Source: Dysidea avara
Lineage: Eukaryota; Porifera; Demospongiae; Dictyoceratida; Dysideidae
Assembly (NCBI RefSeq): GCF_963678975.1
Contig: NC_089278.1
Coordinates: 15,171,959-15,235,958 of the forward strand
Length of the DNA: 64,000 nucleotides
Direction: 5' to 3'
How positions within the stretch are numbered: the first letter of the stretch is position 1; every line of letters starts with the position of its first letter. A program made the position numbers and the translations under genes. Shown here in pieces: positions 1 through 13,420 of the stretch. The notes below the pieces were generated by a model. The model was not told where the DNA came from, did no database searches, and saw only the letters and a list, made by a program, of their open reading frames with translations.

Positions 1-529
1 AACAGGTTAAATATATAAACTATACTTCATAAATCTAAAAGCATATTTTTATGGCCTCAGATGCCATTTTGCAGCTGTTGAAATTCAAAATTTTCTGGGT
101 GGGGGATGCCTCTGCTTTCAGCAGCATATACATTGTCCTAGCTGAGGCCCTAGCTGTGCCCTACCAATAGGGAAAGTCTAGATATGCCACTGCACAGACT
201 GTTTACGAATAAACAAGACACTCTAATAGAACAGTCAAGCACTCCAATAGAACAGCCATTACTTGTTGGATTAGTACCCATAACCACTGTGTCCCTCCCC
301 TTGTTCTGGATGCTGATATGCCCCTATTCATAATCATGCATGTAACTGCAAGTTCTTTAAATGTAAAGTCTAATAGCTGCTAGCTATACATATATAGCTA
401 GTTGCTGCTACCATGTTTTGTTTTAAAGAAGGAACTTGTCTATGCTGATTCACTCTATTTTTTACTGAATGTACATGTGATGAAGTTTAGGTGGGACTTG
501 TTGTCTCTGGGTGAGTTCTGTGTTGGTTT

Positions 530-587
530 CATAAGCAAGAAACTTTACTCCAATTGCTCTAGCCACCCAGCTGTAATATCTGGACAG
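530..587 (+). repeat. SINE central-domain relic
   Basis: The stretch reading aagcaagaaactttactc, then ttgctctagccacccagctg, matches the central domain of the full SINE at 60410-60795 (which is on the minus strand). Paralogous copies sit at 12490-12555 and 42130-42190, so the relic predates the unit duplications. No tRNA-like head is recognisable here. Confidence 0.5.
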
Positions 588-927
588 TCCATAGGCGGCG
601 GAAAGGGGGGGGCTAGGGGGCTAAAGCCCCCCCTCAGAATGATATCAAACCGAAATTATCTTTCTTGGAGTGGGGCTGAAAACCGTGATAAAGATCGAGA
701 TACTCTAATAGAGCAGTCACTCTAATAAAGTAGTCAGTGTGTAGCGAGCTATGAAAGGATTTTTATGTAGTTTATCAGCTAGAAATGGTAGCTGGTGAGG
801 TGAAAAGCTCTTGTCAGTTGGTTGCGACCTTTTTTTTTTTTTTTTTTTGGTCTCACCTTACCAAACTATAGAAATAAGTCTGGGTTAGCCCAGCCCCCCC
901 TCATATCAACTACTTCCTCCGCCGCTG
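588..927. mobile_element. Short inverted-repeat element with 8-bp target duplication
   Basis: A G/C-rich block whose ends carry ggcggcgga (left) and tccgccgctg (right, the inverse). It is flanked by CTGGACAG at 580-587 and CTGGACAC at 928-935, a 7/8 match. Paralogous units 2 and 4 read straight through this position near 12551 and 42186, so the element inserted after duplication. The interior carries two copies of the ctctaatagagcagtca motif (703-735) and a poly-T run. The 8-bp duplication suggests hAT, but the class is inferred. Confidence 0.6.
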
Positions 928-1842
928 CTGGACACATAACTATTGTCTATTGTATACAGGGCACAGCTGAAGAGCAACCTACTCTTGCTTGACTGATACT
1001 GACATCACAAAATTTTACCTTTAAGAAATTTTCAATAAGTGATGATTCATATCTACCAATGATATCAAATGGCTAAGAAAACGAATGGCTTATTGGTGTA
1101 TCAGTTAACCCATGGACCATACTACACAACTGCAAATGGTATTCAATAAAGATGAAGCAAGAATCCCCTTTTGAAAGAGAATATTATACCTTAAAAGAGA
1201 TCTTCAACTATAATAATGATGATTCACAACTATACCAATGATACCAAATAGCTAGGAAAATGCATGGATTGTCAGTACATCACAAAAAATTATTGACAAT
1301 ACTACACAACCATGATTCAATAAAGACAAAATACCAAAAATCCCTTTAAGTCAGGCAAACAACCATGCATTATTTTGAAATATATGGTAACTTCCAACAA
1401 GTCAGATGGGATAGCTAATGCACAATAATAACAATACAGAACTAGAACTAGTTATCACAAAATTAATTGTTAGTGACCTGATGTATTTGAGATATCAAAT
1501 GACATACAACTACCATATATGGTCATGCTGGCCACATCCTGTATAAGTGCAGCCATGACAATGGATATATTAAGTTCATATTTGTCTACCCATACAAGTA
1601 GTAGTGTCTGGTTCACAGCAGTCATGTAAACAACATATCCACATGAGGTAATACAGCTATTAAGAATCTGATGGTACACCTCCATGTTACCACTGATTAA
1701 CCTCTCTTTGATAGTGACAAATTTTATCGTGAATCAATGTTTGACCATTGCAAAACTTCTGTGTTACTTTCCTGTGCCAGTTAGCAGTAATAAACTATAA
1801 TGCATATGTAGTAGGCCTCCCTGTGTGTTGCGCAAGTGGTTA

Positions 1843-2129
1843 TGTACCTATCAATATTATCACCCACTTCCCCCCTACTGGGCAACGGTGGGGAAAGTGT
1901 GGGTTTAAAAATTCCCCAACTATGAGGACACGACGACTGGTCAAATTCCCACTACTCTTGTATGAGATGCTTAAACCGCGGCCTGGCATAACTTATAAAG
2001 ACAAGCAAGCACTAAAATACTTACGTAGTCAAACATCCAACCCCCACTGCATGGTGGGGTGATTTTAAAGGTCAAATTGGAGCAAATTCCCTAATGTATG
2101 CCTAGGAGGGGGGTAATTTGATAGGTGCA
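1843..2129. mobile_element. MITE with TGCACCTATCAAT-type ends
   Basis: The left end tgtacctatcaatatta and the right end taatttgataggtgca are inverted repeats. The same ends occur at 13421 in unit 2, at 43212 in unit 4 (left end only) and in the better-preserved element at 41731-42033. This copy was present before the unit duplications. No coding capacity is seen. Confidence 0.55.
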
Positions 2130-3830
2130 GCATGTTTCGAGGTAAGGTGCTAGCTATACTGCCAGAATATTTGATTTGTACAACATTTTAATAACGATAT
2201 TTACAACTGCACTGTGTCAGTTTCCCACAAGCCAACGCAAACTGAAGTAAAACCATCTTAATTATATTCCTGCTCGTTCATTATATTTTAATTGAGTGTA
2301 AGCCACATGAATTTGTTTTTGTTTTTGACTGAAGGGAGCCATAAATGGATCAGCACTAGTGTGAATGCATCTTATTTATCCTTGCAGACAATTTTTATTA
2401 TACTCAGGCTATTACATTCACTCTACTAACATATGTGATTCTAAATTTATTCAAAATGGCTTGCAAAAATGCTTTTGCAATGTGATTTATTTGCAATGTG
2501 CATGTCACCCTGAGCATGTATGTTGACATGTGTAAGTTTACAATGTTACTGATAATGATAGCAGTGATGGAAATTGTATAGTGACGTTTCAGCGTTGACT
2601 ACACCAAATAAACCAATAGCTGGCAGGTGCAGTCCTCAAAGTTAATGTAGCCCATCCACTTGGGCAGGTAACTGCTAAGTAAAGCAATTAGTCTTCTACA
2701 AATGTGTCACAAAATACACTTTACTTTCATTTGAAAAGTGACGGCCTTTTATATTGGATCAATTTCCCCACAATATAGATACATGCAGTAACAATATGTA
2801 ATACATAATCTCTTAGACTGTATATGTGGTAGAGTATGGGGGGCATATATATTTGGGGAGGGTTTCGGAAACCCCTTTTTTGAAATTTTAATTTGTATAG
2901 GCTTGTCACGGCAGGAACATTGAACTATCTTAGTTTGGCAGTACAAAGAAAGAATAAATGGGAACAGAGCAGGATAGCATAGCTACAGTGTAATAGGAAC
3001 TTACATTGATTCTTAGAAGTGAGATACTCATTCCGCATATCCTCATATGTAATCTAATAAAGCAATCAAAGTACTCTAATAAAACTACATAATGGGTGTT
3101 GTTAATATAAGACTAATGGTTTAGTAGCTAATTGGATTTTGAGTTTTTCATTGTAATTGAATCCCTGTATGACCAGTGCCATAAACCATAACTGACATTT
3201 AGATCTAAGCATGACAGTATTAAACATAGTCGATGCTGTTCATGAAATTATGAATCTAGTAGCTAAATTTTGCCTTGTTTTAATTTTCAAAATTTATCAG
3301 CAGCTGGGGCTGCCCCCAGAGCCCTGTACCTATAACATACTGACAAAACTGGAAACCACCTTGGAAAAATCCTGGATAGCTACACCTCTGGACAGCAACA
3401 TGTTGTCAACTGTATGCAGTGGGACAGAAACAGAGGAGACAATGTTATGTGTATTTTATAGTATGAGACTTTAGTCCAGTGTAGGTTTTAATTCTCCCGG
3501 ATTGTGTCATACTGACAAATCCACCAAAATACCTGGGGAACAAGCCCCAAGAGGTGTATCAGTTATATCAGACAGTGCATACTAATGACACAGCTTCTTT
3601 CCTAAACCGGTCCTCCATTATCTTCTAAGAAAATTGATTAACACATGCACACCAGAAAAGTTATTGCATATAACTACATACATCGTTTTGCACAAATGTA
3701 TGAATGAGGTCTGTGATGAGAAAATAAGTATAAAGCAAAAGTTCAACATCACAATATGGAATTAGTAGAGATCAGTGCATAGTATTCAAATAAAAAAAAG
3801 TAGTTATCTGCCTATTATATTTCTACATAA

Positions 3831-4076
3831 TATGTGACCAGATTTGCACCTTTTCCACACATTTTACATACCAGCAAACAAAATGTCATAGCTGTTGACT
3901 TCTTACACTGATTAAGTTGCAATTTGCATCAAAATGCAGCCAGATACTGTAGCTACACTCATAGAAAATTGCAGATGACTTTATACAATGGTCAAAACGT
4001 TATGAAGTCGTAAAATCCACAAATGGGTCAAATTTTGTGTGTGAAAAGGGTACCTTTTCACAAATCCGGTCACATA
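3831..4076. mobile_element. TA-flanked MITE with TGTGACC ends
   Basis: The ends are TATGTGACCAGATTTG and, inverted, CAAATCCGGTCACATA. The inner arms are complementary for several tens of bases. Unit 4 shows the empty site near 45218 (ctacatatgttatctgc), which fits insertion at a TA dinucleotide as in Tc1/mariner-type MITEs. A relative lies at 18065-18322, and similar ends appear at 22246 and 22570 inside the CACTA-like element. Confidence 0.65.
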
Positions 4077-4408
4077 TGTTATCTGCAATCAAATCATTAC
4101 CTGCACTATATGCTAATTTTCTAGAGTAAAATAGCAATGTTGGTGTTGTGCCACAAGTGTCACCAGTTCACATGGATGATATAACAATTATTGCACAAGA
4201 ACAGAACAATAATCATAAATGTATAGATACTGTAGTAGCCCAATTCACAGGATAACTATTTGATAACACAAATAAATATAACACAATGGTGTACATGTGC
4301 ACTTGGTAATAAGATAGCACACACAATGGCAGTACTGTCAATGAGTTTGAGGTAAACAGTTACTAAGAGTACTAATAACATTGTTCATAGTGATCACTGT
4401 AAAGGAGA

Positions 4409-7400
4409 TCACTTGCACTTTTTGCGTGGTATATCCATCCACCTTGGCGCACGGATCGGGAAGTTATTCCCAACAATCATATGAGCAACATCACTTAGCT
4501 CTCCATTAGTGGCATTAACTACCCTCTTGGCAAACTTACAATCTCTGGTACGGTAGAGGTAATCCACAGCACAGCTCTCAATGTTGTTCATCATTGGCTA
4601 GAAGGGACAACATGAAACAGTGACCTTGTGTCTCTATACGCATGCGCACTTGCTCAAGTGCTGGAAAATCAGACTTGATGATCATTGCTTCAACTGTAAA
4701 CAGGTTAGTGATGTTTATTATAAACAGTTCTAGCCTGTAAAGTAGTGAAATTTCACGTTTGGTTTCACTTAGGCCGATTTTTGCACTTTAAAGTTATATA
4801 ATGGCTTTGCGGTTGCTCTTGTGTAAACAGCAACTTGATATAATTGACTTCTTTGTTCTATAGCGAGTAAATTGCAGGGCGGATCCAGCAGTTGGCAAGG
4901 GAAGGGGCACAAACAGGCTAAGTTGTAGTAGTATTTCAGTGTTGATTTTGGCTTTTGCAGATGGTTGTGAAGTCTTAAAAACTGTTTAAAAGGCTATTAA
5001 TGTCTTTAAAAGCAGCAACACAATATTTATTTTTAGAGGTGCTCAATACGCACAAAGGTGTTGAGTGACAATTTTACGGTTAGTTTGACTGATTCACTTT
5101 GATTTTAGGTGAATTTGTAACAATAAAAATTAATGCTAGTAAAATGTACATATTTTCATGAGTTATAAATTGATCTTGGCCTGAATTTATATATAGTTTT
5201 ATAGAATTATATGGTATGGTGTGTAAGTTATAGCAGTTTAGAAGTGGTAGATTGGAGGCCTCTACAAATCGGCATGTTAATTAAGACTATCCAGTGTATA
5301 TTACTAATGAGGTTTCATTATGATATGTTGTGATGGCAGGCAGTTCTACATGTACATGCTAAATTTGCAACAGCTACATTTTCTGCTGCGTGAGTTTTTT
5401 TTTGAGATTTTCACTGACTAAAAAAATTTAAGTTCATCACAAGTGGTCTGCACACATCAAACTAGTGTGAATCATTCAATGTCTTAGTACAGAGAATGGA
5501 CTAGTCATAGTAAATTTGTAACCTTGCTGCTAAAGCCACTCTTATTACAAAACATTGGACTCAACGTTGAGGTGGCCTTCATGAAGTACAATTTAAGACC
5601 TTAAATCAAGTTAATGTGGGTAGGGCTGCAGTTAAACAGTAGCGTTGAGTGAGTCAGTGTTGCTAATTGCAATTACATCATGTTCACACATGTGTGCACT
5701 TGTCATGTGATAAGTAGCACCACATGTCATAGCAGTGGCCTGGAGTGAAGACAGCTTGTAATCTGCCCACCCACCTCTCATTTCACCAGATCGAGGTAGC
5801 TTTACACTCTGTACTCTGAAATGTTTTATCAAAATAGTATTTAACAGCATGCAGCACATATGAATTATGCCAAATATACAGGGTATATAGATACAGTGGG
5901 ACCTTGATCATTCGAATGTTATGTGAACCCAAGATTATCCTAACAATATACGTAAATAATGAAGGTGGGTACGCATACATTTTGTTTTAGTACATGTGCG
6001 TACAGGTATGATCAGTGTAAACGCATTAACCACAGTGATAACATGTATATTTTCCTGGTAAGACCTTTAAAGTTGACCACACATTCCCTTGTGGAATGTG
6101 ACAGTACAGGATCCCAATAGGGTCTTACTGTAGCAATCCTCCAAGCCAGGTAAATGAAACCAGTGTGGTACTTGGGTTTACAGTATTATACCAGTAGAAA
6201 GGCCTTTGTGAATACTGGAAGTGCTGCAGTGGGACTCTGGGAACCTGTACATTTACCAAACCCCACCACCATCCTAGGATGGAGGTTGTATCCAAGGACC
6301 ATTAGTCCTACTACCAGCATTAATGAGCCTACTTGACAAGATCACTTTAAGGTTGAGCAGTCATTGATAAGGCTCAGCAATAAACCAAATACATGTACCA
6401 CTGTGATCTGCACTGTATGCTGTACAATCTCATGTACTGGTTATGGGTATTTATATACACAATCATTGCACATAACAGACACAATGCATTACATATAAGG
6501 TTACACATACCATTCTGCTGGACATCACTTCCATTCCATCACACATGTCCATGGTCTGTTCAAACCCAGTCATCATGTAGTCATGATAGTTGACCAGACT
6601 TATGATGGTGCTATCATCAGGACAGTCACTACCAGGTTGTGACATACGCATCGTGTACTCGTACTGACATCCCATACGACCCATTTCAGTTGACATCTCA
6701 TCCATTCTCTCCTCCATGTCTTCACAAGTTTCGGGTGCCTGGAGCACACTATGGAGTTGCTATTCATTTCAACACAGTACTAACCTGTCTTTTCTTCTTA
6801 CTGTTTCCATCGTCAAATGGGGTTAATGTAGGAATCTCAGTAACTTCATTTTCTTTATGACGGTATGCCATTACTAGAATTCCCCTTGAATTAACAGCAT
6901 TGTCTGAGCAGAACTTGACTTGTAGTCCATCAGACGACATCTGGTTACTTATGTCAGGCCTTTTACTACCACATAGTGTCATTTCATTTCCTCCCATTGT
7001 AATCTTCATATGGTCAGGGCACTTACAAACCTCATCCTCACAGTCAGTAGTATTCTGCAGCATCTGGTCAACTACACGATAAGTGACCAGACCTTCATTG
7101 GCAATGTTCCACACACAAAAAATGTTGTTGGGATATTGTCTGTATCCAAAGTAGTTTGGGGAATTGATCTGATAAATAGTACCAAACTGTTCTGTACGCT
7201 GGATAATCTCTTTATCTGGGGTGCGTGATACTAGTTTACAGTCTGAAATCGAAACATTTGCCTTTCGAGTGGTACATTTCTCCCTAAACCAAACATACAG
7301 TACAAACTATAACTACAATTCACACTTAAGATGTGTATCTAGCTGAAAAGTTTCTGAATGCCCTTTTCTCAACTGAAGAAAGTGTTAATACAAAAACCCA

Positions 7401-8821
7401 GGTATCAAACAGTATAATCATACTGTTTAGTAGGGTAGTGACTAGTTCTGCTAAAAAAAGCTGCATCTAAAAACCATTATGGAAATATCATATGCAATGA
7501 AATCACCTTTGTGAAATAGTCTTACACCATTCAGCATCAATTACAGCAAAAACACTTACAGGTGTCCGGATATTGAATTTTTAAAAAAAGCCATATCTTG
7601 AAATTTTGCCTGCCAGCCTACCTGCCTACCTGCCATTGTCTGTCTGCCTGTCTGCCTCAGTTTGAAGGCTAGAGGCCAAGCGAAGGAATGCACAGCCACC
7701 ATTTTATATCACAGCAATAAACTCAATGGTGGGATGTGCCTTTTGTAGTTCAGATGAATGTCTGCCTTCTGCGATTTGCCATTCCTTTTATCTTCAAGTG
7801 AATGATCGTTCTTCTTCATGGAAACCAAACCAAGGCATTACTTTTCTGTATTGACACTTTCCTTGAAGGAGTGTATTTTGACACCACAAAACTATTTGAG
7901 GCACTTAATGGACTGCAATATCAGGAGCAGCTAAGCTGCACTTTTTTCTCTGCCCCAGCACTAAAGAAAAGAGAAGCAGTCTGTAACAGTCACACACATG
8001 TATTTCATTGCTATGCTCTAACAAAAAATTAACACAAACTAGTATTACTTTAAAAATGAAGTAGGGTTCCAGTGATAAAAATTGATGTAACCAGAGATGA
8101 TGGTATAGCAATGAGGGAAATACTTGGCATTGCAGGAATGTGGGAAAATCCCTACTTGGTATTGTAGGAGTAATGCCAAAGCAGGTATTACTACATGGCC
8201 AAGTAGCTAGGGATTCTTCTCTCATAGCTACTGTACCATTATCTCTCTTTTTATCCCTGGAACCCAACATCATTTAATTTTTATTGCACTAGTTGCCATT
8301 ACAGAGTTTGAGTATCTTTCATCTCTGTCACTGAAGGGCATGTAAGGTTATTGTGCAGTGCCACACTAGCAACCGACAGCTATTATCACTGTTGCTTTTT
8401 CACTTTGTTCCTCATTAGAAACCTGATCATACAAAACATGATGGTTTAAGACCACTATGCCAATATTACAATCCAAACTTGTGTTTCATCTGATAATTAG
8501 TTTTCTCATTAACTATGGAACTTACACATAAGAACACTGACTCGGATTTAAATCATCTTTTTCACAAATAGCCTTGCACTCCCTGATTTTTCTTTGTATT
8601 ATCTTGTTGGTTCTTTTCACTGTAAAACATGCCATCCTCCTACAGCAAACAAATTCACAACATTATTACTTACTCAACATGGTTTACCCTTCATCAGGAA
8701 ACTGATCTTTAGGAACATGACAGTATCTGCACGGGATGTAATTTTCACCACCAATGTTGTTCTCATCACCAGCCAAGCAAGTGGCAAAGAAAATGCTCAA
8801 CACTACCGACCTCAGCATCAT
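4409..8821 (-). CDS. Secreted CUB-domain precursor, copy A (five exons, intact)
   Basis: Exons on the minus strand are 8688-8821, 8526-8639, 6785-7283, 6511-6738 and 4409-4597. All junctions are GT-AG and phases agree, giving 387 residues. Exon 1 encodes a signal peptide (SVVLSIFFATCLA core) followed by IPCRYC. Exon 2 is cysteine-rich. Exon 3 holds a CUB domain (INSPNYF, FCVWNI, LCGSKRP, VKFCSDNA, LVMAYRHK) and ends in the basic run SKKKRQ. Exon 4 is Met-rich with cysteines (MEERMDEMSTEMGRMGC). Exon 5 starts PMMNNIESC and ends KKCK. CUB domains mediate extracellular binding, but the partner here is unknown. A furin-type cut after KKKR is inferred. The start is placed at the first of two Met codons. 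Intron 4 (4598-6510) and intron 2 (7284-8525) contain transposon remnants. I do not recognise the full-length family. Confidence 0.8.
4875..5190 (+). mobile_element. GGCGGATCCAG element, partial copy
   Basis: Starts with cagggcggatccag and follows the same sequence as the complete element at 40124-40603 (internal landmarks: gatggttgtgaagtc, the aggtgctcaatacgcac region, gatcttggcctga). The right end is missing. It lies in intron 4 of copy A. Other copies are at 29413-29903 and 37455-37914, in the opposite orientation. Confidence 0.6.
7497..7895 (+). repeat. Dispersed repeat shared with 54625-54998
   Basis: The two stretches share an acacttacaggtg block, a gctagaggccaa block, gccaccattttacg/tat, gtgggatgtgccttttg and ttcatcc/aaccaaaccaaggcgtt-like sequence in the same order. 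The copies are at non-equivalent places, in intron 2 of copy A and intron 4 of copy E, so this is a mobile or dispersed sequence, not part of the unit. A short tetranucleotide-like tract (tgcctgcc...) lies at 7605-7660. An open frame exists in the second copy, but I cannot assign a product. Confidence 0.45.
8054..8277. mobile_element. Imperfect foldback MITE in intron 2 of copy A
   Basis: The left arm starts aatgaagtagggttccag and continues through gatgatggtatagcaatgag. The right arm, inverted, reads aaatgatgttgggttccag and then a matching gataatggtacagtagc block. The terminal sequence resembles the inner arms of the foldback at 55249-55670, so both probably belong to one family. No coding capacity is seen. 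Confidence 0.45.
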
Positions 8822-11788
8822 TGCTCACAACTTCCTTTATAAACAATACACATAAACATATTAATTAATGTTTGTACAGTAATAATGTGGAAATATAAAG
8901 TTTCAAGGTGAGAACTCATGATTACAGTATTTACTGGGGGCGTTAGTTACCACTTTTAACTAACTATAGTATGTACAAGTTGAGCTGGATCCTGAAAAAC
9001 AGCTAAAAATTAAAAGTTGATTTTTTCTCAAGAGAATAAATATTTCAGCCAACCAGATGATTAATAGTGATAGCAAAGGTGTCAACAACAGACATGTACA
9101 GTTTAACTTCATTACAAGTTCGGGAAAGGGCTGTAATAGACACTGTATTGTATGGCTTCCCCATAGGAAATGTATGGTGAAAATTTTGATTGGCTGTAAA
9201 TAGTATGTCAGACATTTAAACAAAAAGATTTTGAAATATATTTAGCTCATCAAGTAGTGGGAATGACCATTTCAGTTGGAAGAGACATATACAAGGTGAG
9301 TAATGTAGATAGTTTTTCTGTTGCTAAAATGCTCATCAAGCTTGTTATTGTATCTTACACGTGCACTTCAAACTGGTAAGAAACTGCCTCAGAGTCAGAG
9401 TAAAATGGATGTGGACGGACACAAATACATGCAAGGACAACACACACACACACAAACATGCACATATACACACAGCTGGACATGAAAATTCAGGAAACTT
9501 GGTGTACACCTACAGCACCTGATTAACAAAAAAAAAACACTACACTACGTTGCTACTAGGCACAATGACAGATGGACAGATGTCAGTAGTGATGTCAGTT
9601 GTTGTAATAACTATGGAAATATTAATCTAGTTACTAATTCTTTAACTGTTATACTATAATTCCATTCTAATGAAATTATAATAATGATTTGCTTGTACTG
9701 TTGCAATTAAACCAGCCAAACATAATCTTTCCCAGATGCTTCAAACACCTTGTGAGTAGCTGCATGACATCATCTTATGACCTGATAACATCATAGTCAT
9801 TTTCTTATCCATGATTAAGAAAGTACAAATTTCAACTGTTATTCTATGATTTTGTACCGTACCTCAATAATTTCTAGCCATATGGTACATGTATGAGATA
9901 TACTTTGTCAACTTTAATAATACTGTTTATGAACAGACATGCAAATCCAGTGGTCGTATATTATACACTATTAAAAAAGTGATTCTTTCATTATGAGCTA
10001 TATACTAGGAGCAGTACAAACTATGTCTTCACAACAGAGCCCAGTCATATTTGCAAACATGCATGTGATAATGACGATTATGACACATTGTCTATGGGAG
10101 ATTAATTGGTGCCAATCATTTGTGTACACATCAAACCCTATTGATGCTGTTCAATTGAACATGTTTCCAATGTCATCAAGTGGTTATATGACTAATGTAC
10201 ACACCAGACATAACTTCTCTTAATGAATACAGTCAAACTGGCACTAGAGTGAAACTACCATAGCCACTGTGTCTCACCAATATCAAATGTGTCACAAACC
10301 AGATATATACCTCACATTATTGAGGTATTCTCTAGTCCTCTCCAGTGACAATTGTGTTAGTAAATATTACAGGGGTTATTTTTTATTCAAAATGACTGAG
10401 TTGATTGTATATACACTGTCACATAGAGATCCTTGTGTACAGATATGTCACAATACAACACAATAACAACACACACATATGCACATAGCTACTAGCTAAA
10501 TAAATATTCATTTACATTTCACTGAAATAGATATACTTTGAGATCTTAATTTAACTTTTGTATGTAAAAAAAGCTTGCAAATCTATTAGCCACGTATAGG
10601 CATGGAATGTGACTCCTAGAGCAACATGTTATATTCATTGTTACTACACATCGCCATCATGAATGCATACAACAAATATCTTCATTACCATCAATTGCTC
10701 AGAAATCCCAACTATGGTATACAGTTTATTATATTTTAACTTGCAGAGGAACAATATTATTATTGTTATTATTACTGTACCCAGGAGTTCATACTATATA
10801 TAGAGGGAGCCTCCCTCTATATATTATGGACACTTGCTGTACCCTTGAAGTTAATCACATAATTACAGGTAATAGTTCACCACAGCTGAACTGGGCACCA
10901 CGAATATCAAATTTCATTGCAGCTGTTTGTAAACGGCTCATTGTGCTCGCTCAATTTGTCTCATGCATGTTAACAATTATCAAACTATCCCAATACGTGT
11001 AAGAAAGCTAAAGTGTGCAAATGTGAGGAGTTAGCAATTTAACTATTCAGACCAAGAGTGCCAGCCAGGCAAGTACTTAAGTAGTCATTCAACAATCCAT
11101 CTTTTGACATCATTCAATTCATTCCATTTTCATTCAGCATTTTGCATTCCATTTCCATTCACCATTTTGCCAGTAAATAATTGCAGTGCATTTCATTGAT
11201 GGGCTGGGTAATAGCGGTTATACAGGAAGGCTACCGAAAGCCTGTGTACCAGAAATTCAGAAATGTATCGTAATAGCAACCTTTCATTTTTGTTTCCACT
11301 CTTGTACAAAGCTACCAAATTTCTATATACCCTGAGATCAAAGCACAGCCAGTGAGCCAATTTTAATGCATTATAGACCTATACATCATTTGGACATGTT
11401 GTACATCACACTACTGCATTTAGTGAGTCCACACAGTATCACTGTTACATTTAAGAAACGGATAAAATATATGCAGCTAGCTATAATTGTTAAAGTATTT
11501 TACAAAGTGTGGCTAGCTATGATTACAATTAATCAGTAAGGGGACACACACAGCCACATGCATATCGGGTAGCGTGCTATAGCTATGACTGCAAACATGG
11601 GTGTGGCAAAGACTTAAATTATATAATAGCTAGCGGGTAGATTTTTTTTGCTACATTCAGTCAAGATTAATTTTCAGAAGTTGCTGTGTCCTCGTAGCTG
11701 AGTTAGTTAGTTAGCTAAGTTGGACACGTACACAAATGCAAACACAGAAACATCGGGAACTTCCCAGCTATACCTTAAATCTACTTAC
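8822..11788. other. Probable 5' intron and upstream spacer of copy A
   Basis: No gene is seen. The stretch 9540-9780 is paralogous to 58780-59010 in unit 5 (shared acagatggacag, ttcccagatg, gagctgcatgaca/tatta). The stretch 10850-11060 is paralogous to 38360-38850 in unit 3. Short CA-rich microsatellite tracts occur near 9430-9475. If the block at 11789 is a 5' untranslated exon, most of this is intron. Confidence 0.4.
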
Positions 11789-12030
11789 CGCGAATATTTT
11801 CTCTTGTACAAGCTCCAAATCAGCTTCTGCAACTACTCTACAGTGACTTTGCTGATGCTGCTGCTGTCGTCTTGCTGCAGTAGATCCTGACCAGCTCGTT
11901 TCAAGCTTCAGTTACACTACACTGATGCTGCGAAAATTGCCGAATTTATAGTGGACATGAGTGGGAGTCTAAACATAAGAGACCACAAAATGCGCCAGTT
12001 AATGACGTAACTGGGATGGCGCAAAAACGA
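11789..12030 (-). promoter_or_regulatory. Conserved upstream exon-like block and candidate promoter, unit 1
   Basis: On the minus strand a conserved stretch of about 110 bases ends in ATATTCGCG followed by the donor GTAAGT (exon edge 11789). The same block with a donor occurs upstream of copies B, C and E (28534, 41133, 62041). No long frame is shared, so I read it as a 5' untranslated exon. A CRE-like TGACGTAA lies at 12003-12010 and a gggatggcg box follows. Upstream of the Met codons, the copies share an acceptor-like GTAG/GAAG before TTGTG. Role in transcription is inferred. Confidence 0.45.
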
Positions 12031-12489
12031 CAATCACGAGCGGATCCGTATTAGGAATAGTTTGTCACCTGTCAGCCTTATCACTAGGACGAGGTACCGG
12101 CGGACAACTTGAATCTAGTAGCCTGATTGACATGTACTGTTTTTTGCCAATAAGATGCTCTAATAGAGCAGTCAACTGAGTCAAGTACTCCAATAGAACA
12201 GTCATTACTTGTTGCATCAGTACCCATTACTACTGTGCCCCTCCCCTTGTTCTGGCTCTTAGATCTACCACTATTCTCATATAATCATGCATGTACCATA
12301 TACAACTCTGGCAGCTGTTAAATAGTCAAGCTGCTACTACACTATTAAAAAAGTAACCTACCTATGCTGCTTAACTCTGTTCATCTGCAATAGCTAGTGT
12401 AAGGGGGAGATACAGTCCATTTCTTACTGAATGTGTATACATGTGATGAGGCTTAGACGGGATGTGCTGACTCTGGGCGAGTTATATGT

Positions 12490-12555
12490 TGGTTTCACAA
12501 GCAAGAAACTTTACTCCAATTGCTCCAGCCACCCCACTGTAACATCAGGACACAT
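12490..12555 (+). repeat. SINE central-domain relic, unit 2 copy
   Basis: Paralogue of the relic at 530-587. It contains aagcaagaaactttactc followed by ttgctccagcc. This copy lacks the element that inserted into the unit 1 relic at 588, so it shows the empty site. Confidence 0.45.
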
Positions 12556-13420
12556 AGCTATTGTCTATTGTATATGCAGGGAACAGCTGAAGAGCAGCCT
12601 ACTTGGCTGATGCTGACATCCCTGAAAAAAGAGAAAATTTTACCTTAAAAGAAATTTCAACAAGTGATGATTCACACCAGTTATACCAAATAGCTAAGAA
12701 AATGCATGGTTCTTCAGTATATTAGTTCACCCATGAACAATACTACATAACCACGATTCAATAAAATTGAAATGTAAAAATTCCTTTTTGAAAAGTGAGG
12801 TCAAGTTTGGAGACATCCGTTGCGACGGTTGCATTATTTTGCAATATATGGTAACTTCCAACAAGTCAGATGGGATAGCTAATGCACAATAATAACAATA
12901 CAGAACTAGAACTAGTTATCACAAATTTAATTGTTAGTGACCCGATGCATTTGAGATATCAAATGACATACAACTACCATATATGATCATGCTCCCCACA
13001 TCCTGTATAAGTGCAGCCATACCAACTTAACAGTTGGTCAAGTAATCTTATATGTTACAAGTTAGTGGAATTTCCTGCATTAATACACTGGCACGGATAT
13101 AGTGCCAATGGACATGTTGGAAGTTCATATTTGTCTACCCATACATGTAGTGTCTGGTCCACAGCAATCATGTAAACAACACATCCACATAAGGTATAGT
13201 TATTTAATGGTACAGGTACCTCCATGTTACTACTGATTCACCTTTCTATGATAGTGACAAATTCATCATGGATCAATGTTTGACCTAGCTTGTCATTGCA
13301 AGGCTTCTGTTTTACTCTCTCGTGCCAGTTAGCAGTAAAGATAATCCATTAATTTGGGTGTACAAATGCAAGTACTTCTACGTAGTGCATGGGCCCCCCT
13401 GTGTGTTGTGCGAGTGGCTG

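Larger units (their letters stand above)
200..12150. repeat. Segmental duplication unit 1 (carries CUB gene copy A)
   Basis: First of six head-to-tail related blocks. Landmarks that recur in the same order and orientation are: the ctctaatagaacagtcaagc stretch near 220 (again at 12160, 28970 and 41470); the block at 1380-1480 (again at 12840, 42825 and 63430); exon 5 of the CUB gene at 4409; exons 4-3 near 6511-7283; exons 2-1 near 8526-8821; and the exon-like block at 11789. Between 200 and 4400 I see no gene, only repeats and diverged duplicated sequence. A poly-T run lies at 831-848. Boundaries are good to about 100 bases and were judged by eye. Confidence 0.75.

Noticed and set aside
402-725. 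A 107-codon open frame
   Set aside because: It runs across the inserted element at 588-927 and has no homologue in the paralogous units, so it is a chance frame.
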